From positions 1 through 64,000 of the forward strand of contig JANPBT010000015.1 of the NCBI GenBank assembly GCA_031430575.1: a DNA stretch of 64,000 nt, read 5' to 3'. Of the stretch, positions 8,894-16,661 are shown piece after piece. The stretch is from JANMDS01 sp031430575 (GTDB lineage: Bacteria; Pseudomonadota; Gammaproteobacteria; Burkholderiales; Casimicrobiaceae). Below the pieces are notes generated by a model, which was given only the letters and a program-made list of their open reading frames with translations, did no database searches and was not told where the DNA came from. Each line of letters begins with the position of its first letter. Position 1 is the first letter of the stretch. A program made the translations under genes and the position numbers.

Positions 8894-9790
8894 ATGAATA
8901 TTTTCTTTGAAGTGCTCATCGGCGGCTTGCTCACCGGCATCATGTATGCCTTGGTCGCACTCGGTTTCGTGATGATTTACAAAGCATCAGGCGTATTTAA
9001 TTTTGCGCAGGGCGCGATGGTTTATTTTGCGGCGCTGACCTGCGTTGGATTGAAAGACGATTTTGGAATGTCGATCTGGCTCGCCATACCGCTAACGATG
9101 CTCGTAATGATCGTTTTGAGTTTTCTGATTGAGCGCATCGTATTACGGCCGCTGGTCAATCAACACGAGATTTCGCTCTTTATGGCGACCATTGGGCTCA
9201 CGTTTTTTATCGAGGGCTTGGCGCAAATGATGTGGGGATCGACGGGGCGGCGCTTGGATTTGGGTATTGAAGATATCCCGATCCAGGCGCTTTTGGATAA
9301 ATTCAACATTTCCATTTCCCAATTTGATGTGTTTGCTGCGGTCGTGTGCGCTGTGCTCGTGGGCTTACTGGCCTTGCTGTTTAATAAGACAAAAGTCGGG
9401 CGGGCATTACGGGCAGTGGCCGACGATCATCAAGCCTCGATGGCAGTAGGCATTCCGCTTCACCGCATTTGGGTTATTGTCTGGTCAATCGCAGGCTTCA
9501 TCGCCTTGGTTGCGGGTCTGCTTTGGGGCTCGCGCAATGGCGTGCAATTTGGGCTTACCTTCGTCGCGCTCAAAGCATTGCCCGTTTTGATTTTGGGTGG
9601 ATTTACCTCGGTGCCGGGCGCGATTGTGGGCGGGCTTATTGTCGGTGCGAGCGAGAAGTTGGCCGAGTTTTATATTGGGCCAATGGTTGGTGGCGGGATT
9701 GAGGGCTGGTTCCCTTATGTGCTTGCGCTGTTGTTTTTATTAGTGCGTCCCGAAGGTCTCTTCGGCGAAAAAATCATACGGAGGATCTAA
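8894..9790 (+). CDS. livH: Branched-chain amino-acid-type ABC transporter permease LivH
   Basis: 298-residue inner-membrane permease with about eight hydrophobic segments. The N-terminal GGLLTGIMYALVALGFVMIYKASGVFNFAQG is the hallmark opening of LivH-type permeases (written in shorter form: LVALGFVMIYKASGVFNFAQG spans residues 17-37). The EAA-like loop ALRAVADDHQASMAVGI and the end RPEGLFGEKIIRRI are also typical. It partners LivM in the translocation pore. The gene follows livG by 2 bases and precedes livM by 3 bases. Confidence 0.93.
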   Translation: MNIFFEVLIGGLLTGIMYALVALGFVMIYKASGVFNFAQGAMVYFAALTCVGLKDDFGMSIWLAIPLTMLVMIVLSFLIERIVLRPLVNQHEISLFMATIGLTFFIEGLAQMMWGSTGRRLDLGIEDIPIQALLDKFNISISQFDVFAAVVCAVLVGLLALLFNKTKVGRALRAVADDHQASMAVGIPLHRIWVIVWSIAGFIALVAGLLWGSRNGVQFGLTFVALKALPVLILGGFTSVPGAIVGGLIVGASEKLAEFYIGPMVGGGIEGWFPYVLALLFLLVRPEGLFGEKIIRRI

Positions 9791-9793
9791 ACG

Positions 9794-10855
9794 ATGATCT
9801 ATCGCGAAGCAGGGCAGTTTAAAACGACGTATCCCGCCGATACGCAGATATTCCCGATCAAGCAAGATCGTTATGTCATGATCGCGTTGGCACTGGTGGC
9901 GTTTGTGGGTGTGCCGTTGTTCGTGGAATCGCAATATTTACTCTCTGGCATTTTGATTCCGTTTTTGATCTTTTCGCTCGCCGCGTTAGGTTTGAACATC
10001 CTCACCGGCTATGCCGGTCAGCTCTCACTTGGCACAGCCGCATTTATGGCGGTGGGGGCATTCGCGTCGTACAACTTTATGCTGCGCGTGCCCGGCATGC
10101 CCCTCATCGGCGGCTTCATTTTGGGCGGGCTCATGGCCGCGCTTGTCGGCATCGTATTTGGCTTGCCAAGTCTACGCATTCGCGGTTTTTATCTTGCGGC
10201 TGCCACTTTGGCCACCCAGTTTTTTGTGGTGTGGTGTTTAACCAAGGTGAGTTGGTTTACCAATAACTCCTCGTCGGGCGTGATTACCGCGCAGAATATG
10301 GAAATCTTAGGCTTCCAATTTAATACGCCCATGCGCAAATACTTGCTCGTGCTTTCCATCGTTTCTGTGCTTGCACTGCTGGCTAAAAACTTAGTGCGCA
10401 GCAGCGTTGGGCGCTCTTGGATGGCGGTGCGCGATATGGATGTCGCGGCAGAAGTCATTGGCTTTCGTTTAATGCGCACCAAGCTCACCGCTTTTGCTGT
10501 AAGCTCTTTTTACTGCGGTGTGGCCGGCGCGCTTTTTGCCTACGCCTATTTAGGCACTGTCGAGCCAGAGGCCTACAACCTTGATTTATCGTTTCGTATT
10601 TTGTTTATGATCATCATCGGCGGAGTGGGCAGTATCTTGGGCTCATTTCTGGGCGCTGCGTTCATTATTTTGTTGCCGATCGTGCTTAATATTTCCGCCC
10701 ATAAATTTGGCTTGCCTACCAGCGTGGCTTCAAATTTGGAGTTGATGGTGTTCGGTGGGCTCATCATTGTTTTCTTAATCGTCGAGCCACACGGCTTAGC
10801 GAGGTTATGGCAAATTGGTAAAGAGAAATTACGTTTGTGGCCGTTCCCGCATTGA
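9794..10855 (+). CDS. livM: Branched-chain amino-acid-type ABC transporter permease LivM
   Basis: 353-residue second permease subunit. Family features are AALGLNILTGYAGQLSLG in the first membrane region, PSLRIRGFYLAAATLA, and the coupling-loop segment GRSWMAVRDMDVAAEVIGF. The C-terminus ends in IVEPHGLARLWQ. It belongs to the same operon as livG and livH and is followed after 41 bases by the binding-protein gene with its own strong ribosome-binding site. Confidence 0.93.
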   Translation: MIYREAGQFKTTYPADTQIFPIKQDRYVMIALALVAFVGVPLFVESQYLLSGILIPFLIFSLAALGLNILTGYAGQLSLGTAAFMAVGAFASYNFMLRVPGMPLIGGFILGGLMAALVGIVFGLPSLRIRGFYLAAATLATQFFVVWCLTKVSWFTNNSSSGVITAQNMEILGFQFNTPMRKYLLVLSIVSVLALLAKNLVRSSVGRSWMAVRDMDVAAEVIGFRLMRTKLTAFAVSSFYCGVAGALFAYAYLGTVEPEAYNLDLSFRILFMIIIGGVGSILGSFLGAAFIILLPIVLNISAHKFGLPTSVASNLELMVFGGLIIVFLIVEPHGLARLWQIGKEKLRLWPFPH

Positions 10856-10896
10856 TTTTTCGTTTTTTTTTATATGTATCCTTGGAGGAGATTGGT

Positions 10897-12228
10897 ATGA
10901 AAATGAAGCAAGCAGGGCAACTTAAGCGGCTATTCTGCACCGCAGGTATTGCAGCCGTCACCGCGCTTACCGCGCCGGTCGCGATCGCGCAAGAGCAGTT
11001 CGTGCCGTTATTGTCTTATCGAGTCGGCCTATACGCAGCCGGCGGTAGCGGATTGTTCGGCGGGATTATTGACTACATGAATTTAGTCAACATGAACGGC
11101 GGCATCAACGGCGTGAAACTGAGCTGGGAAGAGTGCGAGACAGAATACAACGCATCGCGCGGCGTGGAGTGCTACGAGCGCTTGAAGAAAAAAGGCGGAG
11201 GCGCAACGGTGCTTGAGCCGCTGTCAACCGGCATCGCCTATGGCGTGTTGGATCGGCTGTCTGTAGACAAAGTGCCGATGACCACAATGGGCTACGGTCG
11301 TGCAGATGCTGCAAACGGCGAAGTATTCCCGTATGTGTTCCCATTGATTACCAACTACTGGAATCAAGCGGCGGGCATGATTAAGTATCTAGGCGACAAA
11401 AACGGCGGGATGGATAAGCTGCGCGGCAAAAAAATCGTGCATCTCTATCATGACTCTGCTTACGGCAAAGAGCCAATCGCCGTGTTTGAGGCGTTCTCAA
11501 AGCAACTTGGGTTTGAGCTCATCAAAATTCCAGTGCCACACCCTGGTAACGAGCAGCAGTCGCAATGGCTGCAAATTCGCCAAGCAAACCCTGATCACGT
11601 GATTTTGTGGGGATGGGGCATCATGAACGCAACGGCGTTGAAAGCGGCGCAGCGGGCAGGCTATCCACGCGAGAAGATGTTGGGCGTGTGGTGGGCAGGC
11701 TCTGAAGAAGATACGATTCCTGCCGGTGAAGCGGCAAAAGGCTACAGCTCCATGACGTTTAATACGCCGGGCAACTACCCCGTGTTAGATCAAATTCGTC
11801 AAAAAGTTTATGCCGCCAAAAAAGGGAACTTGGAAGATCCAAGCCGTGTCGGCTCCGTCTATCACATGCGTGGCGTGACTGCCGCAATTTTGTGGGTCGA
11901 GGCGTTGAAAGTTGCGCAAGAAAAATACGGCAAAGGCAAAGTCATGACCGGCGAGCAAATGCGATACGGTCTTGAAAACCTAAACTTCGACGATGCTAAG
12001 CAACGCGCTTACGGTGCTTTTGGCATGTTCCCCAACATGAAAACAAGCTGCAAAGATCATGAGGGCTCCGGCGCGGTGAAAGTGCAAACGTGGGACGGAA
12101 AATCGTGGAAAGCCATTACGCCTAACTGGGTGACCGGCGACCGCGAAATGATTGCCAAGATGGTTGCCGAATCGTCCGCAAAATATGCCGCGGAGAAGAA
12201 AATTACGCCAGCCTGCTTAGCAAGCTAA
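10897..12228 (+). CDS. livK: LIV-type periplasmic substrate-binding protein
   Basis: 443-residue type I periplasmic binding protein. GGAGGAG precedes ATG 10897; the frame runs upstream to 10837 without support. The N-terminus has a signal peptide (basic MKMKQAGQLKR, hydrophobic core, AIAQ cleavage region). The body has IDYMNLVNMNGGINGVKL, typical of HAAT family receptors, then ECETEYNASRGVECYERL and LVMPHPG-like PVPHPGNEQQSQW. The ligand is unknown; with the acyl-CoA synthetase in front, a carboxylic acid or amide is plausible. A one-mismatch variant of the dispersed repeat (10932-10949) encodes FCTAGI in the signal peptide. Confidence 0.9.
   Translation: MKMKQAGQLKRLFCTAGIAAVTALTAPVAIAQEQFVPLLSYRVGLYAAGGSGLFGGIIDYMNLVNMNGGINGVKLSWEECETEYNASRGVECYERLKKKGGGATVLEPLSTGIAYGVLDRLSVDKVPMTTMGYGRADAANGEVFPYVFPLITNYWNQAAGMIKYLGDKNGGMDKLRGKKIVHLYHDSAYGKEPIAVFEAFSKQLGFELIKIPVPHPGNEQQSQWLQIRQANPDHVILWGWGIMNATALKAAQRAGYPREKMLGVWWAGSEEDTIPAGEAAKGYSSMTFNTPGNYPVLDQIRQKVYAAKKGNLEDPSRVGSVYHMRGVTAAILWVEALKVAQEKYGKGKVMTGEQMRYGLENLNFDDAKQRAYGAFGMFPNMKTSCKDHEGSGAVKVQTWDGKSWKAITPNWVTGDREMIAKMVAESSAKYAAEKKITPACLAS
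10932..10949 (-). repeat. Variant of the 18-bp repeat inside the livK signal peptide
   Basis: Reads ATTCTGCACCGCAGGTAT, with one change in the core and one outside it. It codes for part of the signal peptide core, so it could be chance or a diverged member. Confidence 0.45.
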
Positions 12229-12232
12229 CCAC

Positions 12233-12276
12233 AATCTGCGCCGCAGGTATTGGCGACAATACCTGCGGCGCAGATT
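12233..12276. terminator. Perfect 20-bp hairpin from two inverted exact repeats after livK
   Basis: Arms 12233-12252 and 12257-12276 are perfectly complementary around a GCGA loop; each contains an exact 18-bp repeat (12233-12250 reverse, 12259-12276 forward). It starts 4 bases after the livK stop. No T-run follows, so it may act as an mRNA 3'-end stabiliser or partial terminator. That would favour high livK expression over livF downstream. Confidence 0.65.
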
Positions 12277-12365
12277 TCGACGTTTATGCCCTCGATTTCT
12301 GACTCATAGAGGGCGTATTTCAAAGCGGGCGCTGCTTCGCTTTGGAATATCGGTGAAACAAAATC

Positions 12366-13172
12366 ATGAGCGAAGCGTACCTTTCTGTTAACAACGTTGA
12401 AGTCATTTACGACCACGTGATCCTCGTGCTCAAGGGCGTCTCGTTGCAAGTGCCCAAAGGCAAAATCGTGGCACTTCTCGGTGCTAACGGTGCGGGCAAA
12501 TCGACGACGTTGAAATCTATTTCTAATCTCATCAAAGCCGAGCGCGGTGATGTGACCAAAGGCTCGATTACGTTCGATGGAAAACGAGTTGATACCTTAA
12601 CGGCCAATGATATGGTGAAGGCGGGTTTGTGTCAGGTGATGGAAGGCCGCCGTTGCTTTGGGCATTTAACGGTTGAAGAAAATCTACTCACCGGCGCCTA
12701 CACGCGCACGTTGTCGCGCGCACAAATCAAAGAAGAGCTCGAAAAAGCTTATCACTATTTTCCGCGCTTGAAAACGCGGCGCACCTCGCTTTCAGGCTAC
12801 ACCTCGGGTGGCGAGCAGCAGATGACGGCCATCGGGCGGGCGCTCATGGCTAAGCCGAGCATGGTTTTACTCGACGAGCCTTCGATGGGGCTTGCGCCCC
12901 AAATCGTGGAAGAAATTTTCAATATTGTCAAAGATTTGAACACCAAAGAAAACGTGAGCTTTTTGCTTGCAGAGCAAAATACCAATGTCGCGTTGCAATT
13001 CGCCGACTACGGCTACATCTTGGAAAATGGCCGCGTCGTTATGGATGGCGAAGCGACTGCGCTGCGCAATAACGAAGACGTAAAAGAGTTTTATCTGGGA
13101 ATTTCATCCCAAGGCCGTAAGAGTTTTAAAGATGTGAAGTCCTACCGTCGTCGTAAGCGCTGGCTCACTTAG
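12366..13172 (+). CDS. livF: Branched-chain amino-acid-type ABC transporter ATP-binding protein LivF
   Basis: 268-residue ATPase. Walker A GANGAGKST is at about residues 39-47, the LivF-type VMEGRRCFGHLTVEENLL follows, the signature is TSGGEQQMTAIGRAL, and Walker B is MVLLDEPSMGLAP. C-terminal VKEFYLGIS is usual for LivF, then a basic tail (GRKSFKDVKSYRRRKRW) typical of the copies that sit with acyl-CoA synthetases. It is the last gene of the 6.1-13.2 kb operon; two small hairpins lie between 12280 and 12360, ahead of its start. Confidence 0.92.
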   Translation: MSEAYLSVNNVEVIYDHVILVLKGVSLQVPKGKIVALLGANGAGKSTTLKSISNLIKAERGDVTKGSITFDGKRVDTLTANDMVKAGLCQVMEGRRCFGHLTVEENLLTGAYTRTLSRAQIKEELEKAYHYFPRLKTRRTSLSGYTSGGEQQMTAIGRALMAKPSMVLLDEPSMGLAPQIVEEIFNIVKDLNTKENVSFLLAEQNTNVALQFADYGYILENGRVVMDGEATALRNNEDVKEFYLGISSQGRKSFKDVKSYRRRKRWLT

Positions 13173-13207
13173 GCCAACATTTGTGCAATGCGGCCTAAAA
13201 AGAGCCC

Positions 13208-13225
13208 AATCTGCGCCGCAGGTAT
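13208..13225 (-). repeat. 18-bp dispersed repeat, exact, overlapping a tRNA promoter
   Basis: Exact reverse copy whose last bases (TAT) run into AAT to give TATAAT at 13223-13228, ten bases before the mature tRNA-Met 5' end. Confidence 0.9.
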
Positions 13226-13228
13226 AAT
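13223..13228 (+). promoter_or_regulatory. Candidate -10 box of tRNA-Met promoter
   Basis: Perfect TATAAT nine bases ahead of the tRNA gene. A -35 match about 17 bases upstream is weak (AAGAGC region), so the assignment rests on the -10 and its position. Confidence 0.45.
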
Positions 13229-13237
13229 GCCGATTCT

Positions 13238-13314
13238 GGCGCTTTAGCTCAGTCGGTTAGAGCGATGGAATCATAATCCACAGGTCCGGGGTTCGAATCC
13301 CTGAAGCGCCACCA
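13238..13314 (+). tRNA. tRNA-Met (anticodon CAU)
   Basis: The sequence folds as a complete cloverleaf: acceptor GGCGCTT pairs with AAGCGCC, D-arm GCTC/GAGC, anticodon stem TGGA/TCCA with loop ATCATAA (anticodon CAT), T-arm CGGGG-TTCGAAT-CCCTG, discriminator A and encoded CCA at 13312-13314. The outermost anticodon-stem pair (A-C) is mismatched, as is one T-stem pair. The CAT anticodon could be elongator Met or lysidine-modified Ile2; the loop resembles betaproteobacterial elongator Met. It lacks the three G-C pairs of an initiator tRNA. Confidence 0.93.
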
Positions 13315-13322
13315 TATTTCTC

Positions 13323-13349
13323 AAAAGCTCAGTCCGCCTGAGCTTTTTT
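13323..13349 (+). terminator. Rho-independent terminator of tRNA-Met
   Basis: Stem AAAAGCTCAG / CTGAGCTTTT with a TCCGC loop, followed by a T-run, starting 8 bases after the CCA end. Confidence 0.88.
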
Positions 13350-13457
13350 CATTTCTGCATCATCGGCAGGATTTACGCTTAAATCATTGCCCACTGGCGC
13401 TGCGATTTAGACGTCAGAAATAGAGGGAATGACCGGGAAACCACCGTAAAGCCGTCA

Positions 13458-13475
13458 ATTCTGCGCCGCAGGTAG
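13458..13475 (-). repeat. 18-bp dispersed repeat, exact core, reverse orientation
   Basis: Exact 11-bp core with altered outer bases (ATT before, GGTAG after). It lies about 130 bases ahead of the response regulator gene and is the last copy before a repeat-free stretch reaching 23.3 kb. Confidence 0.8.
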
Positions 13476-13508
13476 GTCGTCACGCAGCGCGATGTCGCGT
13501 ACTGACGA

Positions 13509-13523
13509 CTCCCCCAAACTTGG
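13509..13523. promoter_or_regulatory. CTCCCCCAAACTTGG motif, possible operator
   Basis: Second copy of the motif seen at 3465-3478, here about 80 bases ahead of the response regulator start. Extended by one G it is a near palindrome (CCCAAACTTGGG). Autoregulation is possible but untested. Confidence 0.3.
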
Positions 13524-13603
13524 GATAGGCGGCAGCCCAGAAATCGGCTAACCTGTCTTTTCATTTTGATGCCACAGATGCGGAATCGTCTGTAGAAGAG
13601 CGT

Positions 13604-14260
13604 ATGGGTAAGAGCGTTTTAGTCGTTGAAGATAATGTTGCCACCGCGAAGAGTTTTGCCTACTCAATTAGCGGTGTGGCTTCGCTTTCCTTGGTGGCGA
13701 TGGTCACGACCGTTGCTGATGCCAAATCGTTTATCGCCACCAGACCGGTGGACGTTTGCTTGGTCGATCTCGGCTTGCCCGATGGTTCGGGTCTCGAAGT
13801 GGTTGAATTCGCAGCCGCGCAACCCAGCCCACCGCATATTTTGGTGTGCACTGTCTTTGGTGATGAGAAAAACATCATCGCGAGCATCGAGGCCGGGGCA
13901 AATGGGTATATCTTGAAAGACGCACTCACCTCCAACGTCGCCAGCGACATTGAAACGTTGCTCGCCGGGGGCTCTGCGCTCTCTCCCATCGTGGCAAAAC
14001 TGTTGCTTACGCGGCTGCGCCCGCCTTCGTTGCAAAAAGACTTACCCGCGAGCGAGCAGGTGCACTTAAGCCCGCGCGAGCATGAGGTGCTCACCTTGAT
14101 TTCACGCGGCTGCACTTATATGGAAGTCGCGTCGGCGCTGGTAATTTCCACCGAGACGGTAAGTGCGCATTTGCGCAATATTTATAAAAAACTTTCGGTG
14201 CACTCCCGCACCGAAGCAATTTATGAGGCCGGACGGCTCGGGCTTTTGCGGGTGACCTGA
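13604..14260 (+). CDS. NarL/FixJ-family response regulator
   Basis: 218 residues. The receiver domain opens with VLVVEDN (acidic pocket), has the likely phosphorylated aspartate at D55 in CLVDLGLPDGSG, and the conserved lysine in YILKDAL. The C-terminal LuxR-type helix-turn-helix begins LSPREHEVLTLISRGCTYMEVA and continues with ISTETVSAHLRNIYKKL, which contains the recognition helix. It binds DNA when phosphorylated. No histidine kinase gene is next to it in this window, so it is an orphan here. Confidence 0.92.
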   Translation: MGKSVLVVEDNVATAKSFAYSISGVASLSLVAMVTTVADAKSFIATRPVDVCLVDLGLPDGSGLEVVEFAAAQPSPPHILVCTVFGDEKNIIASIEAGANGYILKDALTSNVASDIETLLAGGSALSPIVAKLLLTRLRPPSLQKDLPASEQVHLSPREHEVLTLISRGCTYMEVASALVISTETVSAHLRNIYKKLSVHSRTEAIYEAGRLGLLRVT

Positions 14261-14386
14261 GGGTGATTTCCGCCGGTGGCGGCGGTCATGTACGCGCCCT
14301 TTTCGGCGTTAGTTGCAATTCAAAGTCAGTACCCAATCGCACTTTTTGACCTTACCCGCGGGGCAAAATCGGTTATCGTTCGAATT

Positions 14387-15280
14387 ATGCCAACGCAGAT
14401 CCAATTAAGTCACAACGCTTTGCGTTGCACCGTTGCGCCGCAGCATGGTGGCGCAATTATCGCGTTTTCGGCGTCCAATATCCCTGTGCTTACCGAAGTC
14501 CCGCCTTGTGATTTATCGAGCGAAGCGCGACCTGAGCAGCGCATGCCGTTGATGGCGGGAAGCTACCCGCTCGTGCCCTACTCTAATCGGATTGATCAAG
14601 CGCAGTTACGCTGGCAAGGCAAGCACTATCCATTGCTCAGAAATTTCGTTCCTGAAAGCCATGCCATTCACGGCGTCGGGTGGCAAGCTGAGTGGTTCGT
14701 CGGCGGCGTTTCGAAGGAATCAGTCGATCTCGTCTACGTCCATAGGCCCGATGAGCGGTGGCCTTTTGCATTTGAAGCATGGCAAAAAATCACATTAACG
14801 CAGGATACTTTACTGCAAACGTTGACGATCAAAAATCTCTCAGAAATTCCCGCTCCCGCGGGTCTCGGCTGGCATCCACATTTCACAAAACGCGCTGGCA
14901 GCACGATTGAATTTTCAGCCGCGAAGCGCTGGGAAATGGGTGCGAATCATATTCCGACGTACGCGGTGCATTCGATGGGGCTTGCTCAAGCTTGCGAGGC
15001 ACTGGATGTTGATCATTGCTTTAGCGGTTGGTCTGGGCAATCGCGACTATGCGACGCCAAATTGCGGCTCACGATTCATTCGTCGCTGCAACATCTCGTT
15101 GTTTACACAAATGCGCGGAATGATTCGATTGCGATTGAGCCGGTCAGCCATGTCAACAATGCGTTCAACATGGTTTCAAGCGGAAAATACAGTGCAACCG
15201 AATTAGGCGTTGCGACGTTAGCCCCGGGTGCAACGCTGCGCGCTGAAATGGGTATTCACGTTGAGATTGTTAGTCTTTAA
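14387..15280 (+). CDS. Aldose 1-epimerase family protein
   Basis: 297 residues of galactose mutarotase-type fold, which interconverts sugar anomers. Seen are GGAIIAFSA near the N-terminus, YPLVPYSNRIDQAQLRWQG, ESHAIHGVGW with the catalytic-region histidine, and GLGWHPHFTK with the second histidine. An acidic residue in IAIEPVSHVNNAFNM completes the site. ATG 14387 is preferred because upstream codons show no family similarity; an in-frame ATG at 14285 exists. Its 3' end overlaps the convergent haloperoxidase-like gene by 11 bases. Its proximity to a xylose-type transporter fits sugar metabolism. Confidence 0.85.
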   Translation: MPTQIQLSHNALRCTVAPQHGGAIIAFSASNIPVLTEVPPCDLSSEARPEQRMPLMAGSYPLVPYSNRIDQAQLRWQGKHYPLLRNFVPESHAIHGVGWQAEWFVGGVSKESVDLVYVHRPDERWPFAFEAWQKITLTQDTLLQTLTIKNLSEIPAPAGLGWHPHFTKRAGSTIEFSAAKRWEMGANHIPTYAVHSMGLAQACEALDVDHCFSGWSGQSRLCDAKLRLTIHSSLQHLVVYTNARNDSIAIEPVSHVNNAFNMVSSGKYSATELGVATLAPGATLRAEMGIHVEIVSL

Positions 15281-16661
15281 CTTTCAACTTTAAAGTAAGC
15301 GCCTGCCGCCCTACGCAAGCGCCTTGCTTTAGGCCAGCGGTGACTCCCATCCGAAAATGGATACCAGCGTAGAGGCGCGAAAGCGATGCTTCTTCTGCGG
15401 CAGCCGTAAAGTTTTCAAATTTACGAGGCCCCCAGCCACGGTCATTGTGGGTGTTGTCGGTAAACGCAGTGTTTGCCCCAAACAGTTGATTCAGGACGAC
15501 CGCCGCCGCGCTTGACTGCACCGAATGACCCGATGGGTACTCCGGGAAGGGCGGGGTTGCCATCAGGCTCGGAACCCATGCGCTCTCGATGGCCAGTTGG
15601 ATGTAGGTCACTGGGCGTATCACGTTGTGCTGGTACTTCGTGTGCCAGGCCGCGATGAAGGCATCAGCCATCGCGATCCCGAGCCGCGCGTAAGTCTCCG
15701 CGGCGAGCTCAAGATTTGTTTGCTGCTGCGTCAGAATATCAGTCGCAATAAATGCCCAATGCCCTGCCGGAGTGGGCGTTTTAGCCGGATCGTCTGCCCA
15801 GTACAGCGCGACTTGTCGCTGCGCTTGAGTCGCGGCTTTACTAATAGCTAAAACTTCTTCCGCTTGCTTATAAAAAGGTGAGTCAACGTCTTCCGAGTAA
15901 GCGATTGGCAGCTCAGCCGCGCAGTCTTCGGCTTTCTTGAGCGCGAACGGTCGCACGCTTCCCCAAAAGTGTAAGAGCGGGGGTGCAAATGCAGGCGGTG
16001 TAGCCGACCATTTTCCATCGCCACTCGGCGGAACGTAGACTTCACGGCTGCGACGAATCGCGGCCCACGCCTCATGCCCGCCGTCTGTTCTTCCCCATGT
16101 CAGGATCGCCATCGCCATCAGCTTGCCGAAAGTCTGTGAGCGATTTGTAATTTCAGTATTGACGTTAACGTGATCGAACGCTTGACCGTATTTCAACGGC
16201 AAACTGCGCTCGAGCAAATCAATTTTTGCTTTGTTTTCAGCAGACGCGTTAGTAAACATCATGCGGGTCATGGATGCAAGCGCTGCGTTTGCCACGGTCG
16301 GCCAATGCAGCGGCTCATCGGGTTGCACCGCTGGGAGCGATTGCAATTCGTTTAATTGCCCCGCTAAGCTACGGTATTGCGGCATGCCGGGCACGACCGA
16401 TTCATAAAGCGTTAGGCCGAGGTAAGCCAACGCGCGCGAGGCTACGGGAGGGCTGAAGCCCGGCGTTTGTTGAATCAATTGCAGACTGAGCTGGATCCAC
16501 TCAGTCGCGATGCTGGCGGGATAGGCAGCAGTCAGCGCAGGCTGGTGGTTGGTTTGAATCGCCGGTTGTGCTCGCAGAGGAAATGCGAGAAAAAGACAGG
16601 CGAGCAGCGTAGTTCGTTGTGTGTTTTTTAAAAAACTGATTTTTCTCAAGGTGCACTCCAT
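15270..16661 (-). CDS. Vanadium-dependent haloperoxidase / PAP2-type acid phosphatase family protein
   Basis: 463 residues with an N-terminal signal peptide (basic segment, TLLACLFLAFPLRAQ). The C-terminal half carries the PAP2/vanadate-binding motifs in order: WHTKYQHNVIRPVTY, FPEYPSGHSVQSSAA (SGH motif) and LSRLYAGIHFRMGVTAG (R-x5-H type motif). Proteins of this group are vanadium haloperoxidases or related phosphatases; sequence alone does not decide which. The start ATG overlaps the last 16 bases of the upstream FG-GAP/ASPIC gene, so the two are probably translated together and may work together outside the cytoplasm. Confidence 0.85.
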   Translation of the reverse strand: MECTLRKISFLKNTQRTTLLACLFLAFPLRAQPAIQTNHQPALTAAYPASIATEWIQLSLQLIQQTPGFSPPVASRALAYLGLTLYESVVPGMPQYRSLAGQLNELQSLPAVQPDEPLHWPTVANAALASMTRMMFTNASAENKAKIDLLERSLPLKYGQAFDHVNVNTEITNRSQTFGKLMAMAILTWGRTDGGHEAWAAIRRSREVYVPPSGDGKWSATPPAFAPPLLHFWGSVRPFALKKAEDCAAELPIAYSEDVDSPFYKQAEEVLAISKAATQAQRQVALYWADDPAKTPTPAGHWAFIATDILTQQQTNLELAAETYARLGIAMADAFIAAWHTKYQHNVIRPVTYIQLAIESAWVPSLMATPPFPEYPSGHSVQSSAAAVVLNQLFGANTAFTDNTHNDRGWGPRKFENFTAAAEEASLSRLYAGIHFRMGVTAGLKQGACVGRQALTLKLKVKD

